This document shows, in pieces, positions 39,843 through 52,500 of a stretch of DNA of 64,000 nucleotides. Numbering within the stretch: position 1 is the stretch's first letter; each line of letters opens with the position of its first letter. Below the pieces are notes generated by a model, which saw nothing but the letters and a program-made list of their open reading frames with translations, did no database searches and was not told the origin of the DNA. Origin of the DNA: Asterias amurensis (Eukaryota > Echinodermata > Asteroidea > Forcipulatida > Asteriidae); the NCBI RefSeq assembly GCF_032118995.1, contig NC_092660.1, positions 4,851,501 to 4,915,500 of the forward strand, written 5' to 3'. The position numbers were made by a program, and so were the translations under genes.

Positions 39843-40158
39843 GGACCCAGTTTCATCCAGCTGCTTGAGCAAAAAATATTACTTAAACATTTACTGTTTA
39901 GCCAAAATATGCAGGATACCAGTCATATATTGTACGTGACATCGTATTTTGGCTGGTGACCTTATTCTGGTAAGCTTAATTTCAATTTTGGTTGTTGTAG
40001 TGCTTAGCTACTTTTTGTGCTTAAGCAGCTTAAGACGCTAAGAGGAACACAATACTATGCATACCAGAATCAGACTACCAACATATGTACACCATGTCAA
40101 ACATTGTGTACTGGTATGTATCATGCTTATTTCTGCTATTGCAGAAATTAGGACCTGG
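39843..40158. mobile_element. Family E-like element, degenerate
   Basis: CAGGACCCAGTTTCATCCAGCT at left, CAGAAATTAGGACCTGGTG at right; the middle is partly replaced. Confidence 0.4.
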
Positions 40159-40700
40159 TGCAGCCATTTTGTATTCATTAATTCAACCAAATAGAGGTTT
40201 GAAGAGCAACAAATAGTCTGTCCCCTTTCTTGTTTGATAACAAATCAGTATTGATTTATTGTATTGCATATATAGGAGACATGACAAAGACTGTGGCACA
40301 GAGGTCTATTGCTGTCATATTAAAACTTATTCAGTGAGAATCTTTTTAACACAGTATTGTAAAGTTACACTTTCAAGACGACATTGGTACTTTCATGTAC
40401 ACGTATCTTACCAAAATGTGATTAGTTCTAAAACAAACCGTCATTGATAACTAAGTACATAACCAAATACTAAGTTTCTTCCTGAATTACATTTAAAAAT
40501 AAAAGTACAACCTGGAAGTATTCTGAGGTCATGCGATTTTCATCTTACAACTATTTTTCTGAAGAGACTATAAGCTATTCGCTAGAGCGACCATTCAGCG
40601 CATGGAAGAGTTCAGAACGAAGACTTCCCACATGCTGATAAATTCTAATCAAGTTCATTGAAACGCAGGTGTGACAACACCATCCCAGAGTCCCTTGAGT

Positions 40701-41070
40701 TTAAAGGCAGTGGACAAAATATTTATTACCATAAAACCTTTCTTGAGGACGAGTAATGGGGAGAGGTTGATGGTATTAAACATTGTGAGAAGCGGCTCCC
40801 TCTGAAGTGCCATAGTTTTCGAGAAAGAAACATTTTTCCACGAATTTGATTTCGAGACCTCACGTTTAGAACTTGAGGTCTCGAAATCAACCATCTAAAC
40901 GCACACAACTTCGTGTGACAAGGGTGTTTTTTTCTTTCATAGTTATCTCGCAACTTCGATGACCGATTGAGCCCAAATTTTCACAGGCTTGTTATTTTAT
41001 ACTTATGTTGAGATACACCAACTGTGAAGGCTAGTCTTTGACAATTACCAATAGTGTCCACTGTCTTTAA
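40701..41070. mobile_element. Family A TTAA foldback element
   Basis: TTAA at both ends; 17 bases deleted near the left terminal repeat. Confidence 0.85.
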
Positions 41071-41606
41071 GCCACAAATAGTCATTAATTGCATATTATT
41101 AGAACAAACCTTCTACTTATAGTTCCATCTGTGAAAAAAATCTACTTGCATATTACGAAAGAAACACAAATACGAGCTCTCACTTTTCTTTTCTTTTTTA
41201 AAGTAAGTAGTTTTTCAACAATGAAAATCATGCAAATATATTTTGTAACCGTGTAATATAAATAGCATAAAATACCGTCATTAGATTTTAATCATATAGA
41301 AACACACCACAACAAAATTCAACTTAGTATTGCAAAATAACATATTTATAACAAGTGAACATAACAATAATAATAGCTACACTATATCTGTAGTTATTTT
41401 AAACAGTTTCAGGACTTAAAAAAAGAAAAATCTAGACTGTGAACAAACATGTGTAAGGTCATTCAGCGAGTACAAATAATTTATGTGCAAACAGTTCTAG
41501 AGTAAAATTTCCTACCAAGAAATTTCCTGATTTAAAAGTTCTGACATGAATCTTGAGAAATCAGAGCCCAATTTCACTGATGTGTTTACTGCCATGACAC
41601 TCCAAA

Positions 41607-41745
41607 CTTTAACATTGGACCAGCACCCATCCAATACGGATAATTAATATACACTTTACAGTGTCCAATAATTGAGTTAAGAAATGACACTGTAAAGTGT
41701 CCAATAACTATCCATATTGGACGGGCGCCTGTCCAATTTATCCAA
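41607..41745. repeat. Foldback repeat
   Basis: ACACTTTACAGTGTCCAATA and its partner ACACTGTAAAGTGTCCAATA face each other, flanked by CCAATACGG and CCATATTGG arms. Confidence 0.6.
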
Positions 41746-43100
41746 ACACGGCAAGGTTGTGTCACTGCAGACAAAGCTGGTGTCTACATCGAATTGTCCT
41801 TGCTATTTGGAATTTTTTTAAACCAAATTTCAGAGTGTGAGGTGGATGCATTTCAGTGTCTATTTTGTGTTTATTTGTGACGTTTGTTCAAATGACAAGG
41901 TGTTGTGTGAGTTATTATTGGGTGCATTTTGTTAACGTATTTCAGTGAAATTTTGCTATTCCATTTCACTTGGCACTGCCTCCAAAATGGATCGTGATTA
42001 TATTCTGTGACAATGCATCCATATGCATCAAACTTTTGTTTAATTAATGTACAACATATAAATTTCAAATAAGACTTGAGAGATGGAAAAAACACGTACA
42101 TGGCATACCAATGAAAATAAAACATTCAAATGATTCTAGTTCCTTACAACTTAGTATATTACGATTACATTAGCAAAGTCTTTGAAAAGATCATCATTAG
42201 TTGTTTTTTTTAATGGCTTTTAGATTGTTTTTTTTTTCTAAAAATGTTATATTCTTTGAACTTCATTTCACACTGAAAAGGTTCTTAAATAACAAATGTT
42301 GAAGAATGTTCTGTATCTGTCCCTCACAAAGTAAGAATAGACATTTTGATTGGACAAAGAAAGCATAATGTCACCCATGTCATTATTTTCAACCAATCAT
42401 AATCAGGACTATTTTTTCATATACTGAATAGTCATGTTCAATGTTTGATGACCAAGCAATTTGGTTTCATTCTTTCATTCCATGGTAAAGTTCTGAATCT
42501 CTGAAGAAAAATTTCAACATTCATCTCTTGAAATGCTTTGAATTTATCGCCGACAGAAGAGGAAAACATTTTCCCCAATTCCGTCAAGTGTATATAACCA
42601 GCCTGAGATTGTCCTAACTTTAGTTTTCCAAAGGGAAGCACAATTGTTTTGACACTTCCCGCAACCAACAAGAGTTTGTAATATTACATCTCTTATACGA
42701 CTCTCGATGTAAAAACTCCTATTATTCTAAGGCTTCGCAGAAAAATCAGCTAGTTTTGATTAATGGCATCATATTAAATATTATAACACCCCTTACCAAT
42801 ATTCTGCCTTTTCATTGGTTTAGAGCGCGTCACATGACATGTCTTAGTTTTGCTAGACGACGACCGTGTGATAGTGCATCGGTTTGCCGTGCGCTAGTCC
42901 GAAAGCCTAGCACACGGCGTGCAGTACCCAGACGTCCGTTGCGTGTACGAGGATGATAAATTAACAGTCTATAACCATTTTGGATTACATGCAGAGCACA
43001 GTAAAAGTTTTCACAATCTGTATTCGCGTCATCCGTGGATTGTAGCATTCAGGTCTGTAAAGTCTGTACATTATTTAGAAATGTTTGGGGTGTTATAAAA
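41746..43100. other. No gene recognised
   Basis: A 77-codon minus-strand ORF (42671-42438) and a GC-rich patch (42825-42950) have no family features. The patch may be the interior of an element whose ends are ATAACACCCC (about 42783) and GGGGTGTTAT (about 43087). Confidence 0.4.
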
Positions 43101-43266
43101 CAAATATTGGCTGCTTTTACTCGTGCAATGGTTTAAACTATGACTCCCTCGGTGATCCCCGGAGCACTCTATTTTCCCTCGGCTTCGCCTAGGGAAAATA
43201 GAACGCTCCGGGGATCACCTCGGGAGTCATAGTTTTAACCATAGCACTCGAAGCAGTCAATATTTG
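43101..43266. repeat. Long near-perfect foldback, arms about 75-80 bp
   Basis: CAAATATTGGCTGC...CTATTTTCCCTC is followed by GGCTTCGCC and then TAGGGAAAATAG...CAATATTTG. Arms share GATCCCCGGAGC / GCTCCGGGGATC. Lies about 240 bases past the TESK stop. Confidence 0.85.
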
Positions 43267-43311
43267 TATACTATACCTAATCTTTGTCTTAAGATAACTT
43301 TAGTAGCATGT

Positions 43312-43317
43312 TTTATT
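43312..43317 (-). terminator. Possible TESK polyadenylation signal
   Basis: AATAAA on the minus strand about 187 bases after the TESK stop codon, just before the foldback element at 43101-43266. Confidence 0.35.
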
Positions 43318-43503
43318 GAAACTAATTTCATGCAAAATTTTATATCTGTTCAAATTAAGAAAAACTCAAGTTCGATAAATCATATCAGAACCCAAGATAA
43401 CTTCCATTTTTTCGGGAGCAATGCATGGGGTTAAGCAGATCTACAAGGAAATAAGTATTTGGCACAGGTGATGGACAGAAATTTAGCAGTTTTCCTTCCC
43501 CAC

Positions 43504-46500
43504 TTACAACACAACTGATGTAGTTTTACTCCTAGCTCTACTAGTGCGGTACTCCTGCCCCCTGCTAGGTGGTGGAGCGAATCCTGGCGACATGGTATTC
43601 CTGCGACCGTCCATAGTCATTGCATCCACATCGTCCCCCTCGGGACATTCAATTAAGTTTGTGTTCTCATCCACTTTGAGATTCCAGCGATGGACGACGG
43701 GAGAGTTTGGAAGCGACTGAGACCTCTGTCTCATGTGGCTGTTCTTCTCCTTCTCAGCAGCTTCTTCCTCTTCGTCTTCGATGCACATCGCCTGAAGAGA
43801 TTCCACAATCTCGGGAGGTAGCTGAAACAGAGCCTTCTCGGTTTGCTGCGTCAGCTTCGTCTGGCCGTTCTTCAGGTGGGGCGTGTCGAAGGGATTGACC
43901 CATTTCTTGGACACGATCTTGCCAGGACGTGAACCCGAGTCAGAGTTGCTGCGGATGACGGAGTTGCGGGGGGACCGCACCAGGGGCTTCTTGGAACCTG
44001 GCTGTCTCTCCGCGCTGCGGCTGGCCGTTGATTGAGATCTCATACGTCCTGGATTAATGTAATGATCAAATAATAATAATAGTAAAAGCACTAGTTTCTT
44101 TTATAGGGCTTCATCACACCCCTAGGGGTGTATTAAAGTGCTCAGTATTTTGTCCAGCAAGGTATGTGGAGTAAAATTTTTGAAATATGAGACCTATTCC
44201 TTTATACCACTATGTGTGCCGATCAGACCAGGATGCCGGGGGAACACCTTCTCCTTACGCTAAGTGCACTGGGTTGTTTAAGTGCACACCCCCCTTTGCT
44301 GATCAGAAACACTAGAGCTCCGCTTGGCAATGATTGGTTTGACCTAGCAGCACCAATCAACCAAAAATCAACTAAAACCTACCATTAGATTCACAGCTTC
44401 AGAGAAGTAGGGTGAGTTTTTGAGGTAACTCAAAACTTGATCACATTAAAGTTCAACACTGATTATGTCAGAAAGATGAATATATTTCATACCTGACAAA
44501 GACGGCGGTCTTCTATGCATTCTCTCAAAGTCCGACTCTATGTTTCGGATACTGAGGACAACATCCGTGAAAGCAGGTCGCTTACTTGGCACCATCTTTG
44601 GTTTAAATGGATAACAATACAGTAAAGTTAAGATACATAAAGCTCACTAAAAAAGTAACAATGTAGTATTATTTATTTATTTATTTATTTGTTCGTTTCC
44701 TAAAACCTCCCAAAGTGGAGAAGATAAAAGGATAACAAGATATTACTTGGTACATGCATTAAGTTCTACTTGGTACTAAATACTATGAGCCTTAGCATTT
44801 TTTATTTATTTATTTATTTATTTCTAAAAACTCCCAAAATGGAAAAGATAAAAGGATAGCAATGCAATAAGTACTACTAGGACTAAGTACTACCTGGTAC
44901 TAAATAAGTATCACTTGGTACAAACTGCTACATGCTGCTAAGCTTTTATTGTCAATATAAAGTGCTGCTTATTACCTAGTACTGATTGGTACTTAGTAGT
45001 ACTTGAAACAAAGTACTACTTGTAACTAAATACTATATAGGATTTGAGGCATTGCATGGTGAGCTATCAATATATATTTGGTTTGCGGTACACACATTAA
45101 GTACTAGTTATGAAGCAGAACAGTTCTTTTCAGAACTGAGAAGTCTCCCGAACACCCGCACAATCTACTCCGCGGTAGCAGAATTAAGCAAGACAATTCT
45201 CTAAGAACAAACTCTACCTGGCACGTAGATACACACATGGTGTTACCGCAAACCAAACATAAACTAAATACTACTTGGTAATAAACAGTACTTGGCACTA
45301 CTTGCAAATAAGCTGACCAACCATTGCAAAACATGGGAGATTGGGAATGGGGTTGTGGAACCTAACCAAAGGATCAACATCTTACTTCACAATGTCCAGC
45401 TTAAGTACTTGTAGTACTTGGTACTGAAAAGTACTGTTTGGTTCTAAGTAGTAATTGATACAAAGAACTATTTGGTACCACATACTACTTGGTACTAAAC
45501 ACTCCTTGGTGTTACTTGCTAACGAGCTGACCAACCATTACAACAATTCTTAAACATCAAGTGCAACAAATTTGACTTGGTTCCATGCTAGGAGGTCAGC
45601 GGAGAAGGGGAATGGGTGGGGGGAACCTAACCAAAGGATAAAAAATCTTACGTCACAACAGCTGAAAGCTACAAGAAGAAGTTGCTCTGGGCATTCACCG
45701 GTCATCATACGGAATGCTTCCTTGTCTAGTCCAAAATCCTGGGGAAAAAAGAAAGACGGAACTTATATCCGTTTCGCACAACATTTCTAACGCAATTGAT
45801 TGATGTAAGAAAATCACAAGTTTGCATTGTGTGAACTAATTCGTGTGATCCAGACCTTCGTTATAAACAACCATGATCAAGACCTCCTCCAAAAACTCCC
45901 TCCTGTTTAGAACTAACGAGTTCAATCATGTGAAATGATGCTAGGCATTAATACCAAAGTCACAAGCGGTTGCATAATGATCACGCATGCACAAACTATA
46001 CACTGTGTGACTGAGTGAACTTTAGTATTTTTTTTACAATTTTCTGAAGAGGTTTTTAACCTAGCAACAGGGCGACCCACGGAAGAACGCTGTTACACCC
46101 CTTGAATAGTTTCACATTAAAGGCAGTGGACACTATTGGTAATTACTCAAAATAGTTATTAGCATTAAACCTTTCTCGGTGACAAGTAATGGGGAGAGGT
46201 TGATGGTATAAAACATTGTGAGAAGTGGCTCCCTCTGAAATGCCATAGTTTTCGAGTAAGAAGTAATTTTCCACGAATTTGATTTCGACACCTCAGATTT
46301 AGAACTTGAGGTCTCGAAATCAACCATCTAAACGCACACAACTTCGTGTGACAAGGGTGTTTTTTTCTTTCAGTATTATCTCGCAACTTCGATGACCGAT
46401 TGAGCTCAAATTTTCACGGGTTTATTTTATGCATATGTTGAGATACACCAACTATGAAGGCTAGTCTTTGACAATTACCAATAGTGTCCACTGCCTTTAA

Positions 46501-49500
46501 ACTGTAAGCATGGGGCTAACGTGATAGATTGGGTTTTACCTACCCCTAATCTTGGCAGCTCATCTGGATTGGCTGTTACTCTTGCTATGATCTCACACAA
46601 GATTATCCCAAAGGAGAATAAATCCGTCTGAAACGAACCATGAATATTAAAGAATTAACTTAAAATCATGAATGATGGGTGACGCTCAGAAAAAGAATAT
46701 GTAGGGTCGACTGTTGAATTGAAATATTTATTTTGAATAAGCTTGATTTGGGGTTGACCAAAGACAAAAGGGACTAAAGTGGGATTTGAACCAATGACCC
46801 CTAGATTAACATGCCGGGTTGCCGGTCTTCCCATTTGTCACTATTTTTGTTAGGGGTTGCCAGTCAGAAATCATATTACCGTTAGCTGCCATGTAGCCAG
46901 CTGGGATTGCACCCAAGTTAACGATACAACCAGGGCTGTGACAGCCAGGGGATCACATTAGGCGTGACTTTTTATTTCAGATATCAAATGATAAGCCCTA
47001 ATGAGAAACTGACAGGGTAATTATTTTTAAATGGTTTAGGGTAGCAATTTGTCATCATTTTCAAGAACGAACGGGCTTCTCAAAAGCATGTTTTCAACAT
47101 CAAGCCTTAGAACATAATTGTAAATCAACGTCAATCAAAATCAAACTTAATAATGTAGTTAGCACCTAGTAAGATGCTACTTAATTGGTTCTCAGAATTC
47201 ATCACTACGAATAACCAATCTTTCTGAAAGTTTGTATATACTCAGCGCCTTGGGTACCTTGTTTGGTAGATACGTGCACTATATAAGACTTCGAAATTAA
47301 TTACATTAATTAGTAAGTGGGAATTCATCTCAATAATTGCAGTCTCACAAAGAGACAGCTAGGTATCCCCCAGTGAAATGGCAGCCATGAAAGCTTAGTT
47401 TTCAAGCCTGCCACTTCGATCCAATTTAACTTGTATTGCATATTATTGAAGAAGTTGACGTGTTAGAGTGTGAATGACCATGTGACAGGCACCCCGAGTC
47501 GATGCCTGTTGGATCAATTTCTGTGTCTATTTTCAATTCAATTCAATGCAAGAATACATTTATTTCCATACTCTCATAAAAGAATAATGACAGTTACATG
47601 TATTACGGAGTAAAGCAAAACATTTCTTTAAGTAAGAGCAAACATGAATAAATAAATAGAGTACGGGGCTGTTTTGGTAAGCATGAGCTTGTAAAAAACA
47701 GCCAGACAGACAATAAAACGAGACAACCAGACAGACAGACAAAAAGGACAGATGAACATAATACATGACTCATCAAATTTTGTGTTTATTGAGATAAAAA
47801 GAAAAAAGACATGGATCTAAATGAGCTAAGTATACGTATAAAAGAAACACTGACTGGATTTTGCTAGTGAATTGTCACAGAAAATAATCATTCAGTGAAA
47901 CCTGACTTTTAATAAGTTGATTTTTGGGGTTGAACACAGAATTAACTAGAGAGGGATTCGAACCAACGACCTCCGGATTAACGTGCCGGCGCTCTACCAA
48001 CTGAGCTATCTAGCCATATATTGGCGGTGTCCCTATTTTGTCAATATCTTTGTTCGGAGATTGGAAAATGAATAACACGACGACTGCTCACTTTCTCTGT
48101 GTAGAAGTCTCCTCTAAGATTCTCTGGCGATACCCAAAATGGAGTCCCAACCGTTGCAAGTTGCTCCGACTTGTCTCTGTTGAATTAAAAATAGATATGA
48201 AGACTTACAATAATAATAATAATAAGACATTTGTAAAGCGCCTAATGCAAAAGCCTCTAAGCGCATTAAAGAAACAATTAAATAAACAATTAGAGAAAGA
48301 TACAAGATACAAATAGGCAAATTACAAAAAAGAAGCTTTAAACAAATGAGTTTTCAACAAGGACTTAAAACATTGTAAAGTATTAGCTTGGCGAATATGC
48401 ACAGAAAGACTATTCCAAAGAAATGGTGCGGCATAAGAAAAAGATCTGTGGCCATAAAAAATGGAAGAAGCTCTAGTAGCAGAAAGCAATGACTGTTGAG
48501 ATGATCGTAAAGTCCGAGTAGGGGAATAATGATGAACAAGTTCAGATAAATACGCAGGAGATTGACATGTTTGAGCCTCGAAAGTTAACAGAAGAATTTT
48601 GTAAACTGTTCGAAACTTAACTGGGAGCCAATGCAATTGCATTAGTACAGGTGTAATATGGTGAGAAAGAGGCAGACAAGAAAAGAGGCGAGCAGCAGTG
48701 TTCTGTACACGTTGAATTTTAGCAAGATCTAAAACACAATAAGAATATTTCTTTCCGAACAAGTAGAAAACGGGAGTAGAATTATAAGGTTATAGTTCAA
48801 ACTGTTGGCTCTGTTTGAAAAGAAAAGAAATTTGAAAACAGATAAAATGTGGTTTTTTATGGTGAACTCTTTCATGTGCCAACCAATTGCTAGGGTCACT
48901 GTATTAATCCCTCAAACAAATAGTTGTAAAATTAAAAATTAACTTGGCAGAGTCACACAATTTTCAGAATGGGAAACAGGACTCTTGATGGTGCTATTGT
49001 CGCCTGTTTGTTCTGGGCCATAAGTAAAATTAACAGGTAAACAATTATTGTGTCCATATGATCATTTTCTCACTGAAATTAATAGTGCATTTAAAAGTTA
49101 AACAGTTAAAATCCTAACCGATAATCTACATAGTTTTCAATTATAAACTTATTACATCAGATTCACCAAGGAAAGTTCAAAATAATTATCTTTTTTCATA
49201 CACGGTTATTTTCAAACTCAAGTATGACTCTTCCACTAGGAACATTGTTTTTTATCACAAGGATTGACCAACATGAACACATGGGTAGGCTTCAATGGAC
49301 TATTGTCATCACAATTTTAAAGACTTTTTTTCCTTGGGCAATTCTTTTTTTCGAAAATAAGACTAAAGTACAAAAAAGTTTCTCGGCTGCAAATTTTATT
49401 ACCATCCCTTAAATCAGAACAGAATTTCCCACACTATTAACTCATCCATCTTCTCATCCAGGAAGCTAACTAAACAGCATTAGACAGCCCAACATCAACA

Positions 49501-52500
49501 CAGACCTCCCATGTTTACGTTCATCTGCCCGACCTTTGACCCATCCAGCTTGACCTATGACCTACCTGGGTATTCTGGCAGCGAGACCGAGGTCAGCTAC
49601 CACAGCGTGCAACATGCCATTGCTATTCTTCCTAATCAGGCAATTCTGCATAATGAGAGGTAAGAAGGGGAAAAATGATGGTCATGAATTTTTATTTATT
49701 TATTCTTTAGAGAGACAGTCTCAGATAGATACCATGGCCTGGAATTTAATCTCTTAAAGGGTCTGTATACATTTTTCAAGGGAAGGTATGCGTCTGGTAA
49801 TGACTCTAATAATGAATGGCAAAATAAAAAAGAATAATAATAATAATATTAAGTTTTTATAAAGCGTTTTTTCACACCCGAAGGCTGTCCCAAAGCATCA
49901 AATTTAGGGGGGGGGGGGGGGGGGGGGAATTGAGAAGAAAACATTTGGACCTTTTAGTTTAACATTTTAAATGGACCAGAATTTATTTTACAAGACAAAA
50001 ACCTAATGAGAAAGGTCTTTCTGGGAGTGTCGTGTCCGAGCTGTTAAGAGCACCGAATTCAAATCCTGGTGTTTCTGATCAGCAGAGTGTGGGTTCGAAT
50101 CCCCAGCCGTGACACTTGTGTCCTTAAGCAAGACACATGACCATTGCTTCGTCCTAAAGGTGCTTCAGCCTCGCTTTACCATGGGCAGCGCGCCGTATCG
50201 ATACCTCTCGTCACTAACCCCTGGGAGGGATGTACTGGGAAACAATGCTGATTGGCTCAGGAAATTGGTTATGCATTAGATGTGAAGTGCGTGCGCGCGT
50301 AGTTGATATTTGCAAAAAGAAAAACATTCTTTAAGACAAACATACGTGCGTGCGTAGAAAAGATTGAATATGTACGCTGATTCATGGCTCATTTAAATGT
50401 GCTAGCATATAGCACATTTAAATTTGCCAATTCCAGGGGTAATGATCGAGCAAGGCATGCTGGGGAAAAAATTGCGCGGTAAGATCGATCACCCCTGGGA
50501 ACGAGGTTGAATGTGCTTTGAAAGATGATAAACAGACTTCCTTTACTAAACAGTAAGGTACTTTTGGTCAATTGAAAACACAACATCCCTTGACCTGTCC
50601 AGTCATTAGTTTACTGGCCTGAGGCTAAAATCCTTGGCCTCAATCCTGTGGTCCAGTTTTAATTTGGAGCCCTTCCTGTGGTCTTGTGGATTTTCAACCA
50701 ATTCAAGCCCTGTTGGAAAATGCTTAAAGGAACATTACAGAATTAATTGGTTTTGCTAGCAAAAAGTTGCTAACGTGTAAGCACTTTATGTAATCCGCCA
50801 TATACATAAACTGACAAAACCTGTAGAAGTTTGATATCCATCGGCCCTCTGGGTCACGAGAGAATAGTGAAAAAAACGATTACAAATTCTGCATTGCATC
50901 GATGGCAAAACAAAAATGAATAAAACGCTCACTGGGCGATAAACTCCAAACACGAAATTAGATTATTTATTTCTACTCAAAATATGAAATTTCAGACAAA
51001 AATATTTCAAGGGTTGTTTTCTACTATCATCATCATTTTTAGACTGTAAGTTTTATGTAAATCTGGAATCTTCACGGTTGTGTTTCTTACTAATTCTGTA
51101 ACGTTCCTTTAAGTTAAACTATAAATGACTGTTTTGCCTAAACATCAATGTCCAGAAAGCAGGACAACAGAGGTCATGTTATTCCCTCGCATAGACGCAC
51201 TGATTTACATCCATGTTTTTATTAAAGGCAAAGTTTACCTTTGGTTTTTGAAATCGTACGATTGTTTCAATCCAGTATAAATGTATGTATACAATAAAAC
51301 CTGTCGCATTTCCGGAGTGAACAATATGACCATGCAGGAAAGTACTCTCTAATGGGAATGCACAATCTGAGTAGTGTTTAGATGGTCCTCCAAAATCAAG
51401 TGATCTTTCAAACTGTTACCTTGAAACACCTGGTCAAAACTTTCAAAAGTATGTAAACAATAAATTGTGTAGTATGTGAAACTTTGCAGGGTGGGAAGAC
51501 GATATGGAAAGGTTTGGGGTAACACCATGTAAAGACTATCTCTAAAATGAGTTGGGGTTGTTCTGAAACGAACTGTTAGTTGCAACTCGTCGTTTCGATC
51601 AGTATGCTCTGAAAAGAACCGTTGGTTACAACACAACAGTTCGATCAGTATGCCCTGACCGTCTTCTGGAGAAAGCTCTCCAGAAGACGATCAGAGCTTA
51701 CGTTGAAACCAACGGTTCTTTTCATAACCACCCCAACTCATTGTGAGATATTCATTACATGGTGTTACCGCAAACTTTTCCATACAATAAATTTGTATCT
51801 ACTAACGATGTCAGCGTGGGTGTTAAAGGCAGTGGACACTATTGGTAATTACTCAAAATAATTATTAGCATAAAACCTTTCTTGGTGACGAGTAATGGGG
51901 GGGGGAGGTTGATGGTATAAAACATTGTGAGAAACGGCTCCATCTGAAGTGCCATAGAATTCGATAAAGAAGTAATTTTCCATGAATTTGATTTCGAGGC
52001 CTCAGATTTAGAACTTGAGGTCTCATAATCAACCATCTAAACGTACACAACTTTGTGTGAAAAGGGTGTTTTTTTCTTTCATTATTTTCTTGAAAGTTCG
52101 ATGACCGATTGAGCTCAAATTTTCACTGGTTTGTTATTTAATGCATACGTTGAGATACACCAACTGTGAAGGCTAGTCTTTGACAATTACCAATAGTGTC
52201 CACTGCCTTTAAACGTTTTGTTTGAAGTTCATGTGCACTATATAAGCTTGTAGTATGCAAATGACACATTCTATCCTTACAGTGTATCAACCATAGCATA
52301 GTACAAATACTACAAGCAGCAATCACATGTACTCATGGGGGAAATTCAATATCGAAAAGAAAAATGTTGCTTGCGGGTTCTTGAGATATTCCACAGATGA
52401 CACTGTCAAGCTGTGACAACAGATGTCAACTGTCAGAAGCCATTCTTTACCCACGCATCTATCACTAATTACAAGAACATCTTCCCAACTTTAGTACCAG

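Noticed and set aside
42438..42671. 77-codon minus-strand ORF
   Set aside because: No recognisable motif and no good splice partners; could be chance in 11 kb of intergenic DNA.
47941..48014. Functional tRNA gene on the minus strand
   Set aside because: Acceptor and D-arms pair, but the T-stem mismatches and the anticodon loop is abnormal; a sister copy at 46735 indicates a SINE.
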